A stretch of DNA of 64,000 nucleotides from CAIQPS01 sp963721365. Its GTDB lineage: Bacteria; Actinomycetota; Thermoleophilia; RBG-16-64-13. The stretch lies in NCBI GenBank assembly GCA_963721365.1, contig CAVRJE010000011.1:11923-75922 (forward strand). Direction: 5' to 3'. A program made the translations under genes and the position numbers. Every line of letters begins with the position of its first letter. Within the stretch, counting starts at the first letter, position 1. Under the pieces are notes generated by a model. It saw nothing but the letters and a program-made list of their open reading frames with translations, was not told the DNA's origin and did no database searches. Positions 10,082 to 19,282 of this stretch are shown piece after piece.

Positions 10082-11597
10082 ACATCGCCAAGAAGTTCGA
10101 TGTGGACGTGCTGGTCTGCGGTGGCGGCGTGGCCGGCGCCGCGGCGGGCATAGCGGCGGCCAGGCTCGGGCGCCCGCACCCTGCTGGTGGAGGGCCGCGA
10201 GTCCCTGGGTGGGCTCTGCACCAACGGCTACATCAGCGGCATAGCCGGCGTGGTCGAAGGGCTCTGCGAGGAGTGGGTGGACCGGCTGGCGGCCAAGGGC
10301 GCGGCCCTCAAACGCCCGCACCTGCCCGTCATAGAGCCCGAGATGGGCAAGATGGAGCTGGAACAGATGCTGCTCCAGGCCGGCTGCCGCATCCTCTACG
10401 GGGTGCACGTGGCCGACTGCATCGTGGAGGACGGGAGCGATACGATCGGTCGTCGCCTATTCGAAGAGCGGCCGGATGGAGATCTCCGCGAAGGTATTCA
10501 TCGACTGCACCGGCGACGCGGACCTGGCCTTTGCCGCCGGCGTGCCCTGCGAAGTGGGCAGCGCCGAGTACTGCGGGCTGAACCAGTCGGTCACCATGGG
10601 CTTCAGGCTCTCCTACGTGAACGTCAAGCAGTACGAAGAGGCTGAGGCGGCCTTCCAGGCGAGCCAGGGCCTGGAGACCCGCGTGCAACTCGTCGTGGCC
10701 AAGGAGCACGAGGCCATAGCCAACGGCGACCTGCCCTATCTCATCGTACCGGGGTTGCTGGTCTACCCGGTCCCCAGCGGCAACCCCGAGTGCTGCGACG
10801 TGACCCTGGATGCCACCCAGACCTACTACTGCCGCAACGACGACGTCGAAGACCTGACGCGGCAGATCGTCGACCAGCACCGCCAGGTGCAATGGTTCGC
10901 CGCCTTCCTCAAGAAGTACGTGCCCGGCTTTGAGAACTCCGCCATCTCGGCGGTCGCCAACATGAACGGCGTCCGCGATTCCCGGCGCATAGTGGGGGAG
11001 TACATCTTCACCGACGCCGACATGGGCGGAGGAGCCAAGTTCGACGACGGGATCGCCAGGAACCCCGAGTTCTTCGATGCTCACCACCCCACCTGCGGGG
11101 ACTACGTGGCCGTCCGCCACATCCACCTGCGGCAGCCGGTGGACGGCGCCGTCTCCCGTCCCTCTCAGGACGACGGCAACTTCAGGATGCACCCCTTCGT
11201 CACCCCGGGTGGCTACGAAGTACGCACCAATCCCAGGGACTGGGCCGAGATACCCTACAGGAGCCTGGTCGCCACCAAGGTGACCAACCTCCTCGTGGCC
11301 GGCCGGAACGTTTCCGCCGAGTTCCACGCGCTGGGCACCATCCGCGTCATCGCCTGCTCCATGGTCATGGGCCAGGCGGCGGGTACCGCGGCGGCCATGT
11401 GCGCCAAAGAGGACGTCGTCCCCAGGGATCTGGACGGAGTGCGTGTCCGCCAGGCTCTGATCGAGCAGGGCGTCCCCCTCGACAAGGCCCCGGGCGGCAT
11501 CTGGGAGCAGCTGCGAAACATGCCCGGCACCATCGAGGTGGCCGGCGCCGACTTTGCCGTCATCGTCAACGAGACCGGCCAGAGCCGGACGTTCTGA
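10078..11597 (+). CDS. FAD-dependent oxidoreductase (FAD_oxidored type), two frameshifts
   Basis: About 505 residues. The dinucleotide-binding loop VLVCGGGVAGAAAGIAAARLG is at residues 11-31. After an extra base at 10171 (GGG 10168-10170) the next frame gives ARTLLVEG-RESLGGLCTNGY, the standard continuation of this fold. A second extra base at 10451 (GGT 10448-10450) leads to VAYSKSGRMEISAKVFIDCTGDADLA, the FAD-binding strand. C-terminal SMVMGQAAGTAAAMCAKE is typical. ATGA overlap with hyuB puts it in the operon. Probable role is redox conversion of the ring-opened or ring-closed intermediate; substrate unknown. Confidence 0.86.
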
Positions 11598-11635
11598 GGC
11601 CGCTCGAGCGTGCCGGCGATCGCGAGGAACCAGCC

Positions 11636-12353
11636 ATGATCAAGATGATTATCCTGGCGCCGAGGCGCGCCGGCATGACGCACGCGGAGTTCCGGCGCTA
11701 CGTGACCGAAGTCCACGGGCCTTTGGTGAGGAGCGTTCCCGAGGTAGCGGCCGACATCCGCCACTATCACTACAACTTCCCGATCCCGGGCCTCACCGAC
11801 GTCGCGTTCGGACACCCCATGGCGAGTCACCCGGATATCGTCACCGAGGCCTGGTTCGACAGCGTGGAGTCCCAGAAACAGAACATGAAGTTGCCCAGGT
11901 ACCTGGAGATCGTCCGGCCGGACGAGCACCGTTTCGCGGACGGGCAAAGGGCCGTGATGCACTACGCGCGGGAGGTCCCGGTTCTAGGCGGGGAGCGCTC
12001 GCTCGTCAAGGCCTTCTACTTCCGCCGCCGGCGCCCCGGGCTGTCACGCATCGAGTTCCAAGAGCGGTGGTTGGCACTCATTTGGGCAAGCTCTCGCGGA
12101 GAATCCCGGCTGCGGCCTCGCGATCACCGGCTATGTCCAGAACCACGTGGTCGGTGAAGCCGAACACCCTGACGGCGCGGATCCGAAGTACTTCGATGTG
12201 ATAGACGAGTTGTTCCTTACGGATGTGGGGCGATTGGCCCTGCTGGGAGACCACGGCCCCTCGCTCGCGGCGATGCGCCGACTGGAGGAGGAACTGCTTG
12301 ACCTTGCGGCCACCCGGGCTTTCATTGCCGAGACGGTGGTCAGCATTCCCTGA
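11636..12353 (+). CDS. Tandem EthD-domain protein, frameshifted
   Basis: About 238 residues with two EthD-like (dimeric alpha+beta barrel) repeats. Repeat 1, residues 1-105, contains RRAGMTHAEFRRYVTEVHGPLV; repeat 2 begins FRRRRPGLSRIEFQERWLAL. Repeat 2 changes frame at ATT (12080-12082) plus T (12083), continuing GQALAENPGCGLAITGYVQNH. EthD proteins assist or catalyse steps in degradative pathways, often oxygenase or cyclase-like. Last gene of the racemase-hyuAB operon, 38 nt after the FAD enzyme with a GAGGAA ribosome site. Exact role unknown. Confidence 0.75.
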
Positions 12354-12410
12354 CGAGTACGGCTTGGGCGGCCTCGGTGGCCGGCGCACCGGCTGTGCTA
12401 CATTCGAGCG

Positions 12411-12768
12411 ATGAAGATCGTTGAAGCACCGATCACTACGGAAGAACTCGCCGAGATGGCTCGGATCGGATTCGGGGATCTCGTCAAGGCGGTCGTGGAC
12501 GTGAAGCGGGGCCTAATGGCAGTCGATGGCGAGCTTCACTCCGACGAGGAAGCCCTGCTACTGGACAACGGTTCAGCGCAGTCAGACCTGTGGGGCATCA
12601 ATCTCTACCCTGATCTGCCGTCATTCCGAATGGATCGAGTTTGACTCGATGATCAACATCCGTCCCTCTCAAGGTAATCGTTCCCGAGGAGTAGAGGACC
12701 CAGCGATCCGAGCGCGCCTGGTGTCCATCGTCGAGTCCCTCGTCGTGGATGACTCCGCTGCACGCTGA
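12411..12768 (+). CDS. DUF5674 family protein, frameshifted
   Basis: About 118 residues. It matches my memory of DUF5674: MKIVEAPITTEELAEMA, then DGELHSDEEALLLDNGS and DLWGINLYPDLP, and after one extra base (CCG 12618-12620, T 12621) EWIEFDSMINIRPSQGNRS followed by a helical end. No function is known for the family; the NIRPSQGNRS block is its most conserved part. Its 3-prime end overlaps the next gene by 20 nt, so the two are translationally linked. Confidence 0.8.
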
Positions 12769-13108
12769 GCTCGCGAGCGGCCGATGGCAGACGCTTTCGC
12801 TGGTCGAACAACTGGCCAACACCGGGAGCGAGGTGGAGCGGGCGACTCAACTGGTCGGCCAAGGGCAGACCGGACTACGCCAGAACGCACTCGAGCGCGC
12901 CCTGGAACTACTCGACCTGACCATCGCCGACCCAAAGCATCGCGGTCGGGCCGGGCGCCTCAAGGAGCTTACCCGGCTCCGGGAAGTCCTCCTGGATTAC
13001 TTTGTCGGTGAGAACGAGTTCGGCTCGTCGGACGCGAGTTGGCGCAGCTACTTCCACCCGTTCGGGGTGGCGGTCGCGCTGCGAAAGGAGCGCGAGATTG
13101 CCTCGTGA
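12749..13108 (+). CDS. Small uncharacterised protein coupled to DUF5674
   Basis: 119 residues that I do not recognise. Mostly helical, charged and without Cys or membrane segments: WQTLSLVEQLANTGSEVERA, then a Leu-rich RALELLDLTIADPKHRGRAGRLKELTRLREVLLDYF. The 20-nt overlap with DUF5674 and the downstream overlap with tag suggest one transcript. The size and pairing resemble two-component small-protein modules such as toxin-antitoxin pairs, but no toxin motif is visible, so no function is assigned. Confidence 0.6.
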   Translation: MTPLHAELASGRWQTLSLVEQLANTGSEVERATQLVGQGQTGLRQNALERALELLDLTIADPKHRGRAGRLKELTRLREVLLDYFVGENEFGSSDASWRSYFHPFGVAVALRKEREIAS

Positions 13109-13703
13109 AGCGGTGACGCGCTGCGCGTGGGTGGGCGAGAATCCCCTCTACGTCTCCTATCACGACAAGGAGTGGGGGGTGCCGGTGCACGACGACCGGC
13201 TGCTCTTTGAATTCCTCGTGCTCGAAGGCGCCCAGGCGGGGCTCAGCTGGCTCACCATCCTCCGCAAGCGCGAGGGCTACCGCCGCGCGTTCGCGGGCTT
13301 CGACCCGGTTGCCGTCGCGGCCTTCGGCCCCGAGGATATCGACCGTTTGCTTGCCGATCCCGGCATAGTCCGCAACCGCCTCAAGATAGGATCGGCCGTC
13401 GCCAACGCCCACGCCTTCCTGCGGGTGCAGGAGGAGTTCGGGAGTTTCGACGCCTACGTTTGGGGATTCGTCGGAGGCGAGACTATCCACAACGAATGGC
13501 GGACGATGGGGGAGATCCCCGCGAAGACTCCCGAGGCCGAGCGAGTGAGCGCCGACCTCAAGAAGCGGGGCTTCCGGTTCGTCGGCCCCACCATCTGTTA
13601 TGCCCACATGCAGGCGACCGGCATGGTGAACGATCACACGGTCGACTGCTTTCGATACGAGGAATTGAGGACCGGCCACCCGGCCCAAGGAGGAAGTCCA
13701 TGA
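13098..13703 (+). CDS. tag: DNA-3-methyladenine glycosylase I
   Basis: 201 residues, normal length for Tag, which excises 3-methyladenine from alkylated DNA. The zinc snap is visible: Cys in TRCAW, His in SYHDKEWG, and the late His/Cys pair in NDHTVDCF. The base-pocket stretch EGAQAGLSWLTILRKREGYR is intact. TTG 13098 was chosen because GGAG at 13087 is 7 nt upstream and MPREAVTRCAW gives a standard N-terminus. The start overlaps the upstream small gene and the end overlaps the phosphoketolase start. No frameshift. Confidence 0.93.
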   Translation: MPREAVTRCAWVGENPLYVSYHDKEWGVPVHDDRLLFEFLVLEGAQAGLSWLTILRKREGYRRAFAGFDPVAVAAFGPEDIDRLLADPGIVRNRLKIGSAVANAHAFLRVQEEFGSFDAYVWGFVGGETIHNEWRTMGEIPAKTPEAERVSADLKKRGFRFVGPTICYAHMQATGMVNDHTVDCFRYEELRTGHPAQGGSP

Positions 13704-16096
13704 GCATCCCAGCCCCGCTCGAGCAGCAGGCCCCGCTTGCTCCCCTGGAGCTCGAGCGGATGAACGCGTACTGGCGCGCGGCCAACTACCTGTCGGTCGG
13801 CCAGATCTATCTCAAGGACAACCCGCTCCTGCGCCGGCCGCTGACGAAGGACGACATCAAGGCCCGGCTGCTCGGCCACTGGGGCACCTGCCCGGGTCTG
13901 AACCTCGTCTACGTGCACCTCAACCGGGTCATCAAGGCCCGCGATCTGGACGTCATCTACGTGTGCGGCCCGGGGCACGGGGGGCCTGCCATGGTCGCCA
14001 ACGTGTACCTGGAAGGCACCTATAGCGAGTACTACAACCACATCTCGCAGAACGAAGTGGGCATGCAGCGCCTCTTCAAGCAGTTCTCCTTCCCCGGAGG
14101 CATCCCCAGCCACGTGGCGCCCGAGACCCCCGGCTCAATCCACGAGGGAGGCGAGCTCGGCTATTCGTTGGCGCATGCTTATGGAGCCGCGTTCGACAAC
14201 CCCGACCTGATCGTGGTCTGCGTCGTGGGCGACGGCGAGGCGGAGACCGGACCGTTGGCCGCGGGCTGGCAGTCCAACAAGTTCCTGAACCCGGCCGGCG
14301 ACGGCGCCGTGCTGCCCATCCTCCACTTGAACGGGGCGAAGATCGCCAACCCCACGATCCTGGCGCGGATCGACCGGGAAGAGCTGGCCGATTACCTGCG
14401 GGGATGCGGCTACACCCCGTACTTCGTCGAGGGCGACGACCCGGCGGCGGTGCATCAGCTGATGGCGGCGGCCTTCGACGCCGTCTTCGACGAGATCCGG
14501 GAATACCAGCGCCGGGCGAGGGACGAGGGGATCGTCGAACGGCCGCGCTGGCCGATGATCGTCCTCGCCACGCCGAAGGGTTGGACCGGACCCAAAGTGG
14601 TCGACGGGAAGCAGGTGGAGGGGACGTTCCGCTCCCACCAGGTGCCGTTCTCCGACATGACCGACGAGCACATAAAGCTGCTCGAGGAATGGATGCGCAG
14701 CTACAAGCCCGAGGAACTGTTCGACGCAGCCGGCGCCTTGCGCCCGGAACTCGCCGCCCTCGCTCCCGAGGGCACACGACGGATGGGCGACAACCCGCAT
14801 GCGAACGGCGGCCTGCTGCTGCACGACCTCGAACTGCCGGCCCTCGGAGACTTCGCCGTGGAAGTCCTCAGCCCCGGGGTCGTGACCGGGGAGTCGACGA
14901 GGGTGATGGGCCAATTCCTCGCCGAGACGATGCGGCGCAACCTCGACGCGAAGAACTTCCGGCTTTTCGGACCGGACGAGACCGCCTCCAACAGGCTGGA
15001 CGCCGTTATCGACGTCACCCCGCGCACGTGGGAGGCGACCATCATGCCGTACGACGACCGGCTTTCACCCTCTGGGCGGGTGATGGAGATTCTTAGCGAG
15101 CACACCATCGAGGGGTGGATCGAGGGATATCTCCTTACCGGGCGCCATGGTCTCTTCTCGTGCTACGAAGCGTTCATCCACATCATCTCGTCCATGTTCA
15201 ATCAACACGCGAAGTGGCTGGACGTCTGCGAGCATATCCCCTGGCGGCGCCCGGTCGCCTCCCTCAACTACCTGCTCACCTCCCACGTCTGGCGGCAGGA
15301 CCACAACGGCTTCTCGCATCAGGACCCGGGTTTCATCGACCACGTCCTGACGAAGAAGGCCGAGGTCACCCGGGTCTACCTGCCTCCCGACGCCAACACG
15401 CTGTTGTGCGTCACCGACACCTGCCTGCGCAGCCGGGGACTCGTCAACGTCATCGTCGCGGGTAAGCAGCCGGAGCTCCAATGGCTGGATATGCAGGCCG
15501 CCATCCGGCATTGCGCCACCGGTATCGGGATCTGGGAGTGGGCGAGCAACGACCAGGGCTGCGAGCCCGACGTGGTCATGGCCTGCGCGGGCGACGTGCC
15601 GACCATGGAGACCCTGGCTGCCGTCGATTTCCTGCGCAAGTACATCCCGGGTCTCAGGATCAGGGTGGTCAACGTGGTCGACCTCATGACCCTGCAGCCC
15701 CATGAGGAGCATCCCAACGGGCTTTCGGGCGGTGAGTTCGACTCCCTCTTTACCACCGACAAGCCCATCATCTTCGCCTACCACGGTTATCCCTGGCTCA
15801 TCCATCGCCTGACCTACCGCAGGAACGGCCACGACAACTTGCACGTGCGCGGCTACAAGGAGGAGGGGAGCACCACCACCCCGTTCGACATGACCGTGCG
15901 GAACGAGCTGGACCGGTTCAGCCTGGCCCGGGACGTCATCGACCGGGTGCCCGGGCTGGCCGAGCGGGCGGCCCACGTGAGGCAGATGCTGAGGGATGTG
16001 CACGTGGATCACGCCCAGTACATCCGGGAGACAGGGGACGACATGCCCCTGATCAAAGAATGGAAGTGGGGCTACTACAGCGGAGGAGCGGCATGA
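13700..16096 (+). CDS. xfp: Phosphoketolase (xylulose-5-P/fructose-6-P)
   Basis: 798 residues, the usual size. Thiamine-diphosphate enzyme cleaving xylulose-5-P or fructose-6-P with phosphate to acetyl-P and a triose or tetrose phosphate. Signature 1 is EGGELGYSLAHAYGAAFDNPDL (around residues 150-171) and the ThDP site is VVGDGEAETGPLAAGW. C-terminal RGYKEEGSTTTPFDM is also characteristic. ATG 13700 follows an AAGGAGG ribosome site and overlaps tag. The 2.4-kb gene is unbroken, which contrasts with the frameshifted genes around it. It implies a phosphoketolase route to acetyl-P. Confidence 0.95.
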   Translation: MSIPAPLEQQAPLAPLELERMNAYWRAANYLSVGQIYLKDNPLLRRPLTKDDIKARLLGHWGTCPGLNLVYVHLNRVIKARDLDVIYVCGPGHGGPAMVANVYLEGTYSEYYNHISQNEVGMQRLFKQFSFPGGIPSHVAPETPGSIHEGGELGYSLAHAYGAAFDNPDLIVVCVVGDGEAETGPLAAGWQSNKFLNPAGDGAVLPILHLNGAKIANPTILARIDREELADYLRGCGYTPYFVEGDDPAAVHQLMAAAFDAVFDEIREYQRRARDEGIVERPRWPMIVLATPKGWTGPKVVDGKQVEGTFRSHQVPFSDMTDEHIKLLEEWMRSYKPEELFDAAGALRPELAALAPEGTRRMGDNPHANGGLLLHDLELPALGDFAVEVLSPGVVTGESTRVMGQFLAETMRRNLDAKNFRLFGPDETASNRLDAVIDVTPRTWEATIMPYDDRLSPSGRVMEILSEHTIEGWIEGYLLTGRHGLFSCYEAFIHIISSMFNQHAKWLDVCEHIPWRRPVASLNYLLTSHVWRQDHNGFSHQDPGFIDHVLTKKAEVTRVYLPPDANTLLCVTDTCLRSRGLVNVIVAGKQPELQWLDMQAAIRHCATGIGIWEWASNDQGCEPDVVMACAGDVPTMETLAAVDFLRKYIPGLRIRVVNVVDLMTLQPHEEHPNGLSGGEFDSLFTTDKPIIFAYHGYPWLIHRLTYRRNGHDNLHVRGYKEEGSTTTPFDMTVRNELDRFSLARDVIDRVPGLAERAAHVRQMLRDVHVDHAQYIRETGDDMPLIKEWKWGYYSGGAA

Positions 16097-16536
16097 GCAC
16101 CGAGGACAGACCACGCATCGAAGTCATCCACACCGCAAAGAACGACCCGAGCTACAACCTGCCCTACGCGCCTGCGATCGTGGTCAATAGCGGCCGGCTG
16201 CTGTTCACGGCTGCCATGGCAGCCCCGACCTACCATCACCACCCGCACCGTCCGGAGGAGTTCGACCATCTGCCGGAAGACACGGCCGAGCAGGCGCGGA
16301 TGACGATGGAGCAGCTCAAGGAGATCCTGGCCGCGGCCGGCGGGACGCTGAACGACGTGGTGTTCCTGACCCGCTACATCAAGGATGTCGCCGCCAACCA
16401 AGATGCCATCAACCGGGTGCAGGGCGAGTATTTCGGCGCGCACCGCCCGTCGAGCTGCACGGTGGAGGTGGTCCGTCTCGCGACCGACCCCCGGCTCAAG
16501 TTCGAGATGAGCGTGATCGCCGTGGTCCCCGCGTAG
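16093..16536 (+). CDS. RidA family protein (reactive intermediate deaminase)
   Basis: 147-residue Rid/YjgF/UK114-type protein. The core PYAPAIVVNSGRLLFTAAMA, the trimer-interface helix EQARMTMEQLKEILAAAGGTLNDVV and the late RPSSCTVEV carrying the arginine expected in the active cleft are all present. Rid proteins hydrolyse enamine/imine intermediates, mainly from PLP enzymes. Start overlaps the xfp stop (ATGA), so the pair is co-translated. It has an unusual His-rich loop (YHHHPHRPEE). Converges with the zinc-ribbon gene with only 4 nt between stops. Confidence 0.87.
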   Translation: MSTEDRPRIEVIHTAKNDPSYNLPYAPAIVVNSGRLLFTAAMAAPTYHHHPHRPEEFDHLPEDTAEQARMTMEQLKEILAAAGGTLNDVVFLTRYIKDVAANQDAINRVQGEYFGAHRPSSCTVEVVRLATDPRLKFEMSVIAVVPA

Positions 16537-16540
16537 GGCG

Positions 16541-17872
16541 TCAGCTGGTCTGCCATTGGAACAGGTGGAGCACCCCGTCGATGACGAACGCCACCCGGTG
16601 TGCGGACGTCGCGATGGGCGCCAGGAACCAGGGTGGCGAGCCAGGGTCCTTCAGAAGCACCTGCTCGTACGAGCCGGTAAGGCCTCGAGCCACGATCGCC
16701 CAGGTGGTGCCGTCGCCCGCGGGAGTCGGCTGGAAGTAAGCGATGTAGGTGGGGGCGGCGGTGGCAAAGTCGCCCGCGGGATCGATCTGCTGCGTCTGCC
16801 CGCTGGCGAACTCCGCGACCTCGATCCCGTTCCTGGTGAAGGTCACCCGGTTATTGTCGAGCGAAGGCCGCCAGGCCTCGCTGTCGATGAGCCAGGGCTG
16901 CATCTCGCCCAGATCCATCATGTAGCTCCCCGCGTCAAGGGCTCCCGCGGCGCTGTGCTGCTCCCAGGCCAGGAACGGACCTGAAAGGCTGTACGTCCAG
17001 GTCGAGTCGCCGATGACCGACGCTATTGCCGACTCGACCAGCGCCCCGGCTGCGCCGGTCGGCTGGCCGTGCTCGTCCACGGTCGCGCCCTTGATGGCGA
17101 TGTCCCAGTACTCGTCCGGGCTGGCGGCCCAGGGCCCGCCCTCGGTCCAGGTGATTATCGACCCGGATACCTGGGGATACGCGACGCCGGTGCCCGACGC
17201 CACCTCGATCTTGGGACCGTCAGGGAGCAGGTAGGCGTAGATATGGGCCTCGGTCACGTTGTTGTCGGCGTCGTGGTTGGCCTCTCTCCAGACCGCCAGA
17301 AGGCCGTCGATGTCGACCGAGCCGGCGGTCTGCGCGTCCGTCGGCAGTTGGACGGTCTGGCCGGAATCGAAGGTGTAGGCGAATACCTGGTTTCCGGCAG
17401 GGCTGGATGTCTGAAAGAGGAGGGCGTCGTCGGACACGGCTACCTCGTTGACGGCCTGGTCCAGCCCGGAGATGTTCGTCTCGGCCCAAGCGCCGGCCGA
17501 ATCGCCCGGTATGGCGCCGCCGGGCTCGCTGCTGGTGGTAGAGGTGGGCGCGGCAGTCGTCTCGGTCGTCGGCGCGGCGGAGGTCGTCGTCTGCTCGCTG
17601 GTCGGCGGTGTGGTGGCGAGTGTGGTGCTGGAGGCGGCGATCGTCTCGGTGGTGGTGTCGTTCGCCCGCAGGAAGATCAGCGGCAAGGCGATGGCGAGCG
17701 CGATAACGACGATGCCGATGGCGGCAAGTGCTATCCAGATGCCGCGACCGCCCGATCTCCCGCCGGCGGGTGGTGGAGGAGCGACCGGCCCCTTCCCCGG
17801 GGTGGAAGCGCCACATTCCTTACAGAAACGGGCGTCATCGGGTAGCTGGCTTCCGCAGTTCGAGCAGTACAT
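16541..17872 (-). CDS. Zinc-ribbon, single-pass membrane protein with beta-propeller-like domain
   Basis: 443 residues. N-terminal zinc ribbon with CSNC (residues 3-6) and CKEC, then a Pro-rich linker, one membrane helix (IWIALAAIGIVVIALAIALP, about residues 48-67), a long Thr/Ala/Ser-rich stalk (TTTSAAPTTETTAAPTST) and a 300-residue outer domain. The outer domain repeats strands of the form VNEVAVSDDALLF, VDIDGLLAVW, VSGSIITWTEG and LSGPFLAWEQ, which suggests a TolB-type propeller. The cytoplasmic zinc ribbon plus outer sensor-like domain hints at a signalling or scaffolding role, but no function is established. ATG 17872 chosen for the zinc ribbon start. Confidence 0.7.
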   Translation of the reverse strand: MYCSNCGSQLPDDARFCKECGASTPGKGPVAPPPPAGGRSGGRGIWIALAAIGIVVIALAIALPLIFLRANDTTTETIAASSTTLATTPPTSEQTTTSAAPTTETTAAPTSTTSSEPGGAIPGDSAGAWAETNISGLDQAVNEVAVSDDALLFQTSSPAGNQVFAYTFDSGQTVQLPTDAQTAGSVDIDGLLAVWREANHDADNNVTEAHIYAYLLPDGPKIEVASGTGVAYPQVSGSIITWTEGGPWAASPDEYWDIAIKGATVDEHGQPTGAAGALVESAIASVIGDSTWTYSLSGPFLAWEQHSAAGALDAGSYMMDLGEMQPWLIDSEAWRPSLDNNRVTFTRNGIEVAEFASGQTQQIDPAGDFATAAPTYIAYFQPTPAGDGTTWAIVARGLTGSYEQVLLKDPGSPPWFLAPIATSAHRVAFVIDGVLHLFQWQTS

Positions 17873-18011
17873 CCACTCACCCCCTGAACGTTCCTGGTCC
17901 GTACGCTTGCCGGCCGGTGCAAGACCCCTACAGCGTACCGCTAATACGCCCGGGGAAGGAAGCCGGGGGCCTGGCCCGCGAGGTTCTGGGGCGCTGTGAT
18001 AGCCTCTCCTC

Positions 18012-18842
18012 ATGACGCATATCATCCTTCTGGCCATCGTCGGCTTCGTCGGGGGTGCGTTCGGGTCGATGGTCGGCCTGGGCGGGGGTGTGTTCATCAT
18101 CCCGGCTCTGACGCTGTTCCTGGACGTGCCCATACATGCCGCCATCTCGGCCAGCCTCGTCGCCGTCGTCGCCACCTCCACCGCGGGTTCCATCGCATAC
18201 GTACGGCAGGAACTCACCAACTTCCGGCTCGCCGTGAGCCTGGAGACCGCTCTGACGGTGGGAGCGCTCACCGGGGGCTTCGTGGGCGCGATGCTCAACA
18301 GGGAGGTGCTCAGCGCGGTCTTCGGCGGGGTCATGATCGCGGTCTCGGTCTACATGGCGACGAGTCGCAAGGCAGCGCCCGCCACCCCCGAGGAGGGGGC
18401 GGACCTGGGCCGTCTCGGCGCAGGCTACTACGATAGCCGGGCCGGCCATCCGGTCAGATACCGGGTCCACCGGTTGCCCATCGGTCTGGTGACCGGCCTC
18501 GTCGCGGGCAACGTCTCAGGGCTTCTGGGTGTGGGCGGCGGCTTCCTGACCGTGCCGACGATGCGGCTGGTGATGGGAGTGCCGATGCGGGCGGCCGTCG
18601 CGACCAGCAGCCTCATGCTCGGGGTCACGGCATGCGCCGGCGCGATCGTCTACTTCGCGCGCGGGCTGGTCGATCCCACTGTCGCCGTGCCGGTGGTGCT
18701 CGGAGTGACGGCGGGCGCCCTTCTTGGGTCGCGTCTGGCGCTGAGGGTCAGATCGTCGGTACTGGCCATCGTCCTCTCCATAGTGCTGTTCGCGCTCTCG
18801 GTACAGATGATCCTGTCGGCCGCGGGGATCAGGCTGCGGTGA
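18012..18842 (+). CDS. TSUP (TauE/SafE) family membrane carrier
   Basis: 276-residue carrier with two homologous halves. Each half starts with the family Gly-rich motif: GGAFGSMVGLGGGVFIIPAL (residues 15-34) and NVSGLLGVGGGFLTVPTM (around 171). About 8 hydrophobic segments with a charged central loop (RKAAPATPEEGADLG). TSUP proteins move sulfite, sulfonates, thiosulfate or organic acids. The stop overlaps the next GTG start, and TSUP-DUF1634 pairing is a known arrangement. Confidence 0.88.
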   Translation: MTHIILLAIVGFVGGAFGSMVGLGGGVFIIPALTLFLDVPIHAAISASLVAVVATSTAGSIAYVRQELTNFRLAVSLETALTVGALTGGFVGAMLNREVLSAVFGGVMIAVSVYMATSRKAAPATPEEGADLGRLGAGYYDSRAGHPVRYRVHRLPIGLVTGLVAGNVSGLLGVGGGFLTVPTMRLVMGVPMRAAVATSSLMLGVTACAGAIVYFARGLVDPTVAVPVVLGVTAGALLGSRLALRVRSSVLAIVLSIVLFALSVQMILSAAGIRLR

Positions 18843-19219
18843 GACCCACGCCGCAAGAGACGAGGGTCGGAGCGCCGGCCGATCCCCGGGTGGCCCGCGC
18901 GGTGTCCCGCCTGCTGCTGACGGGTCTGCTCGTCGCGATAGGGCTTATGCTCACCGGAGCCATTCTCGCCGCTGTCCGCGGTGCCGGGTCCGTGCAGGAC
19001 TTGAGTTCCATCACCCGGCTGCCTCACCTCCTCGGTTCGCTCGACGCGGCCGGCTTCATCGATCTGGGGTTGCTGGTGCTGCTGGCTACTCCCGCCGCGC
19101 GGGTGGTCGCCCTCCTCATCGTGTTCGCGGCGCGGCGCCAATGGTTGTTCGCGGGGGTGAGCTTCGCGGTCATAGTCATCCTTGCCTTCAGCGCGTTCCT
19201 GGGCCTGACCCTGGCGTAG
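18839..19219 (+). CDS. DUF1634 membrane protein
   Basis: 126 residues with three predicted membrane helices: SRLLLTGLLVAIGLMLTGAI, DLGLLVLLATPAARVVALLI and FAGVSFAVIVILAFSAFL. DUF1634 members are typically encoded beside TSUP carriers and are presumed accessory subunits. GTG start overlaps the TSUP stop (GTGA). No further motifs. Confidence 0.8.
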   Translation: MRPTPQETRVGAPADPRVARAVSRLLLTGLLVAIGLMLTGAILAAVRGAGSVQDLSSITRLPHLLGSLDAAGFIDLGLLVLLATPAARVVALLIVFAARRQWLFAGVSFAVIVILAFSAFLGLTLA

Positions 19220-19282
19220 ATCTGCCTGGCCTGGATCCGCTCGGCGTGGCCGGTTCGCTTCCCTTCGGCTAGAATCCCCACG

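Noticed and set aside
6117..10408. Long minus-strand ORFs opposite hyuA and hyuB
   Set aside because: His/Arg/Gly-rich shadows of high-GC genes; the plus strand has full conserved HyuA/HyuB proteins.
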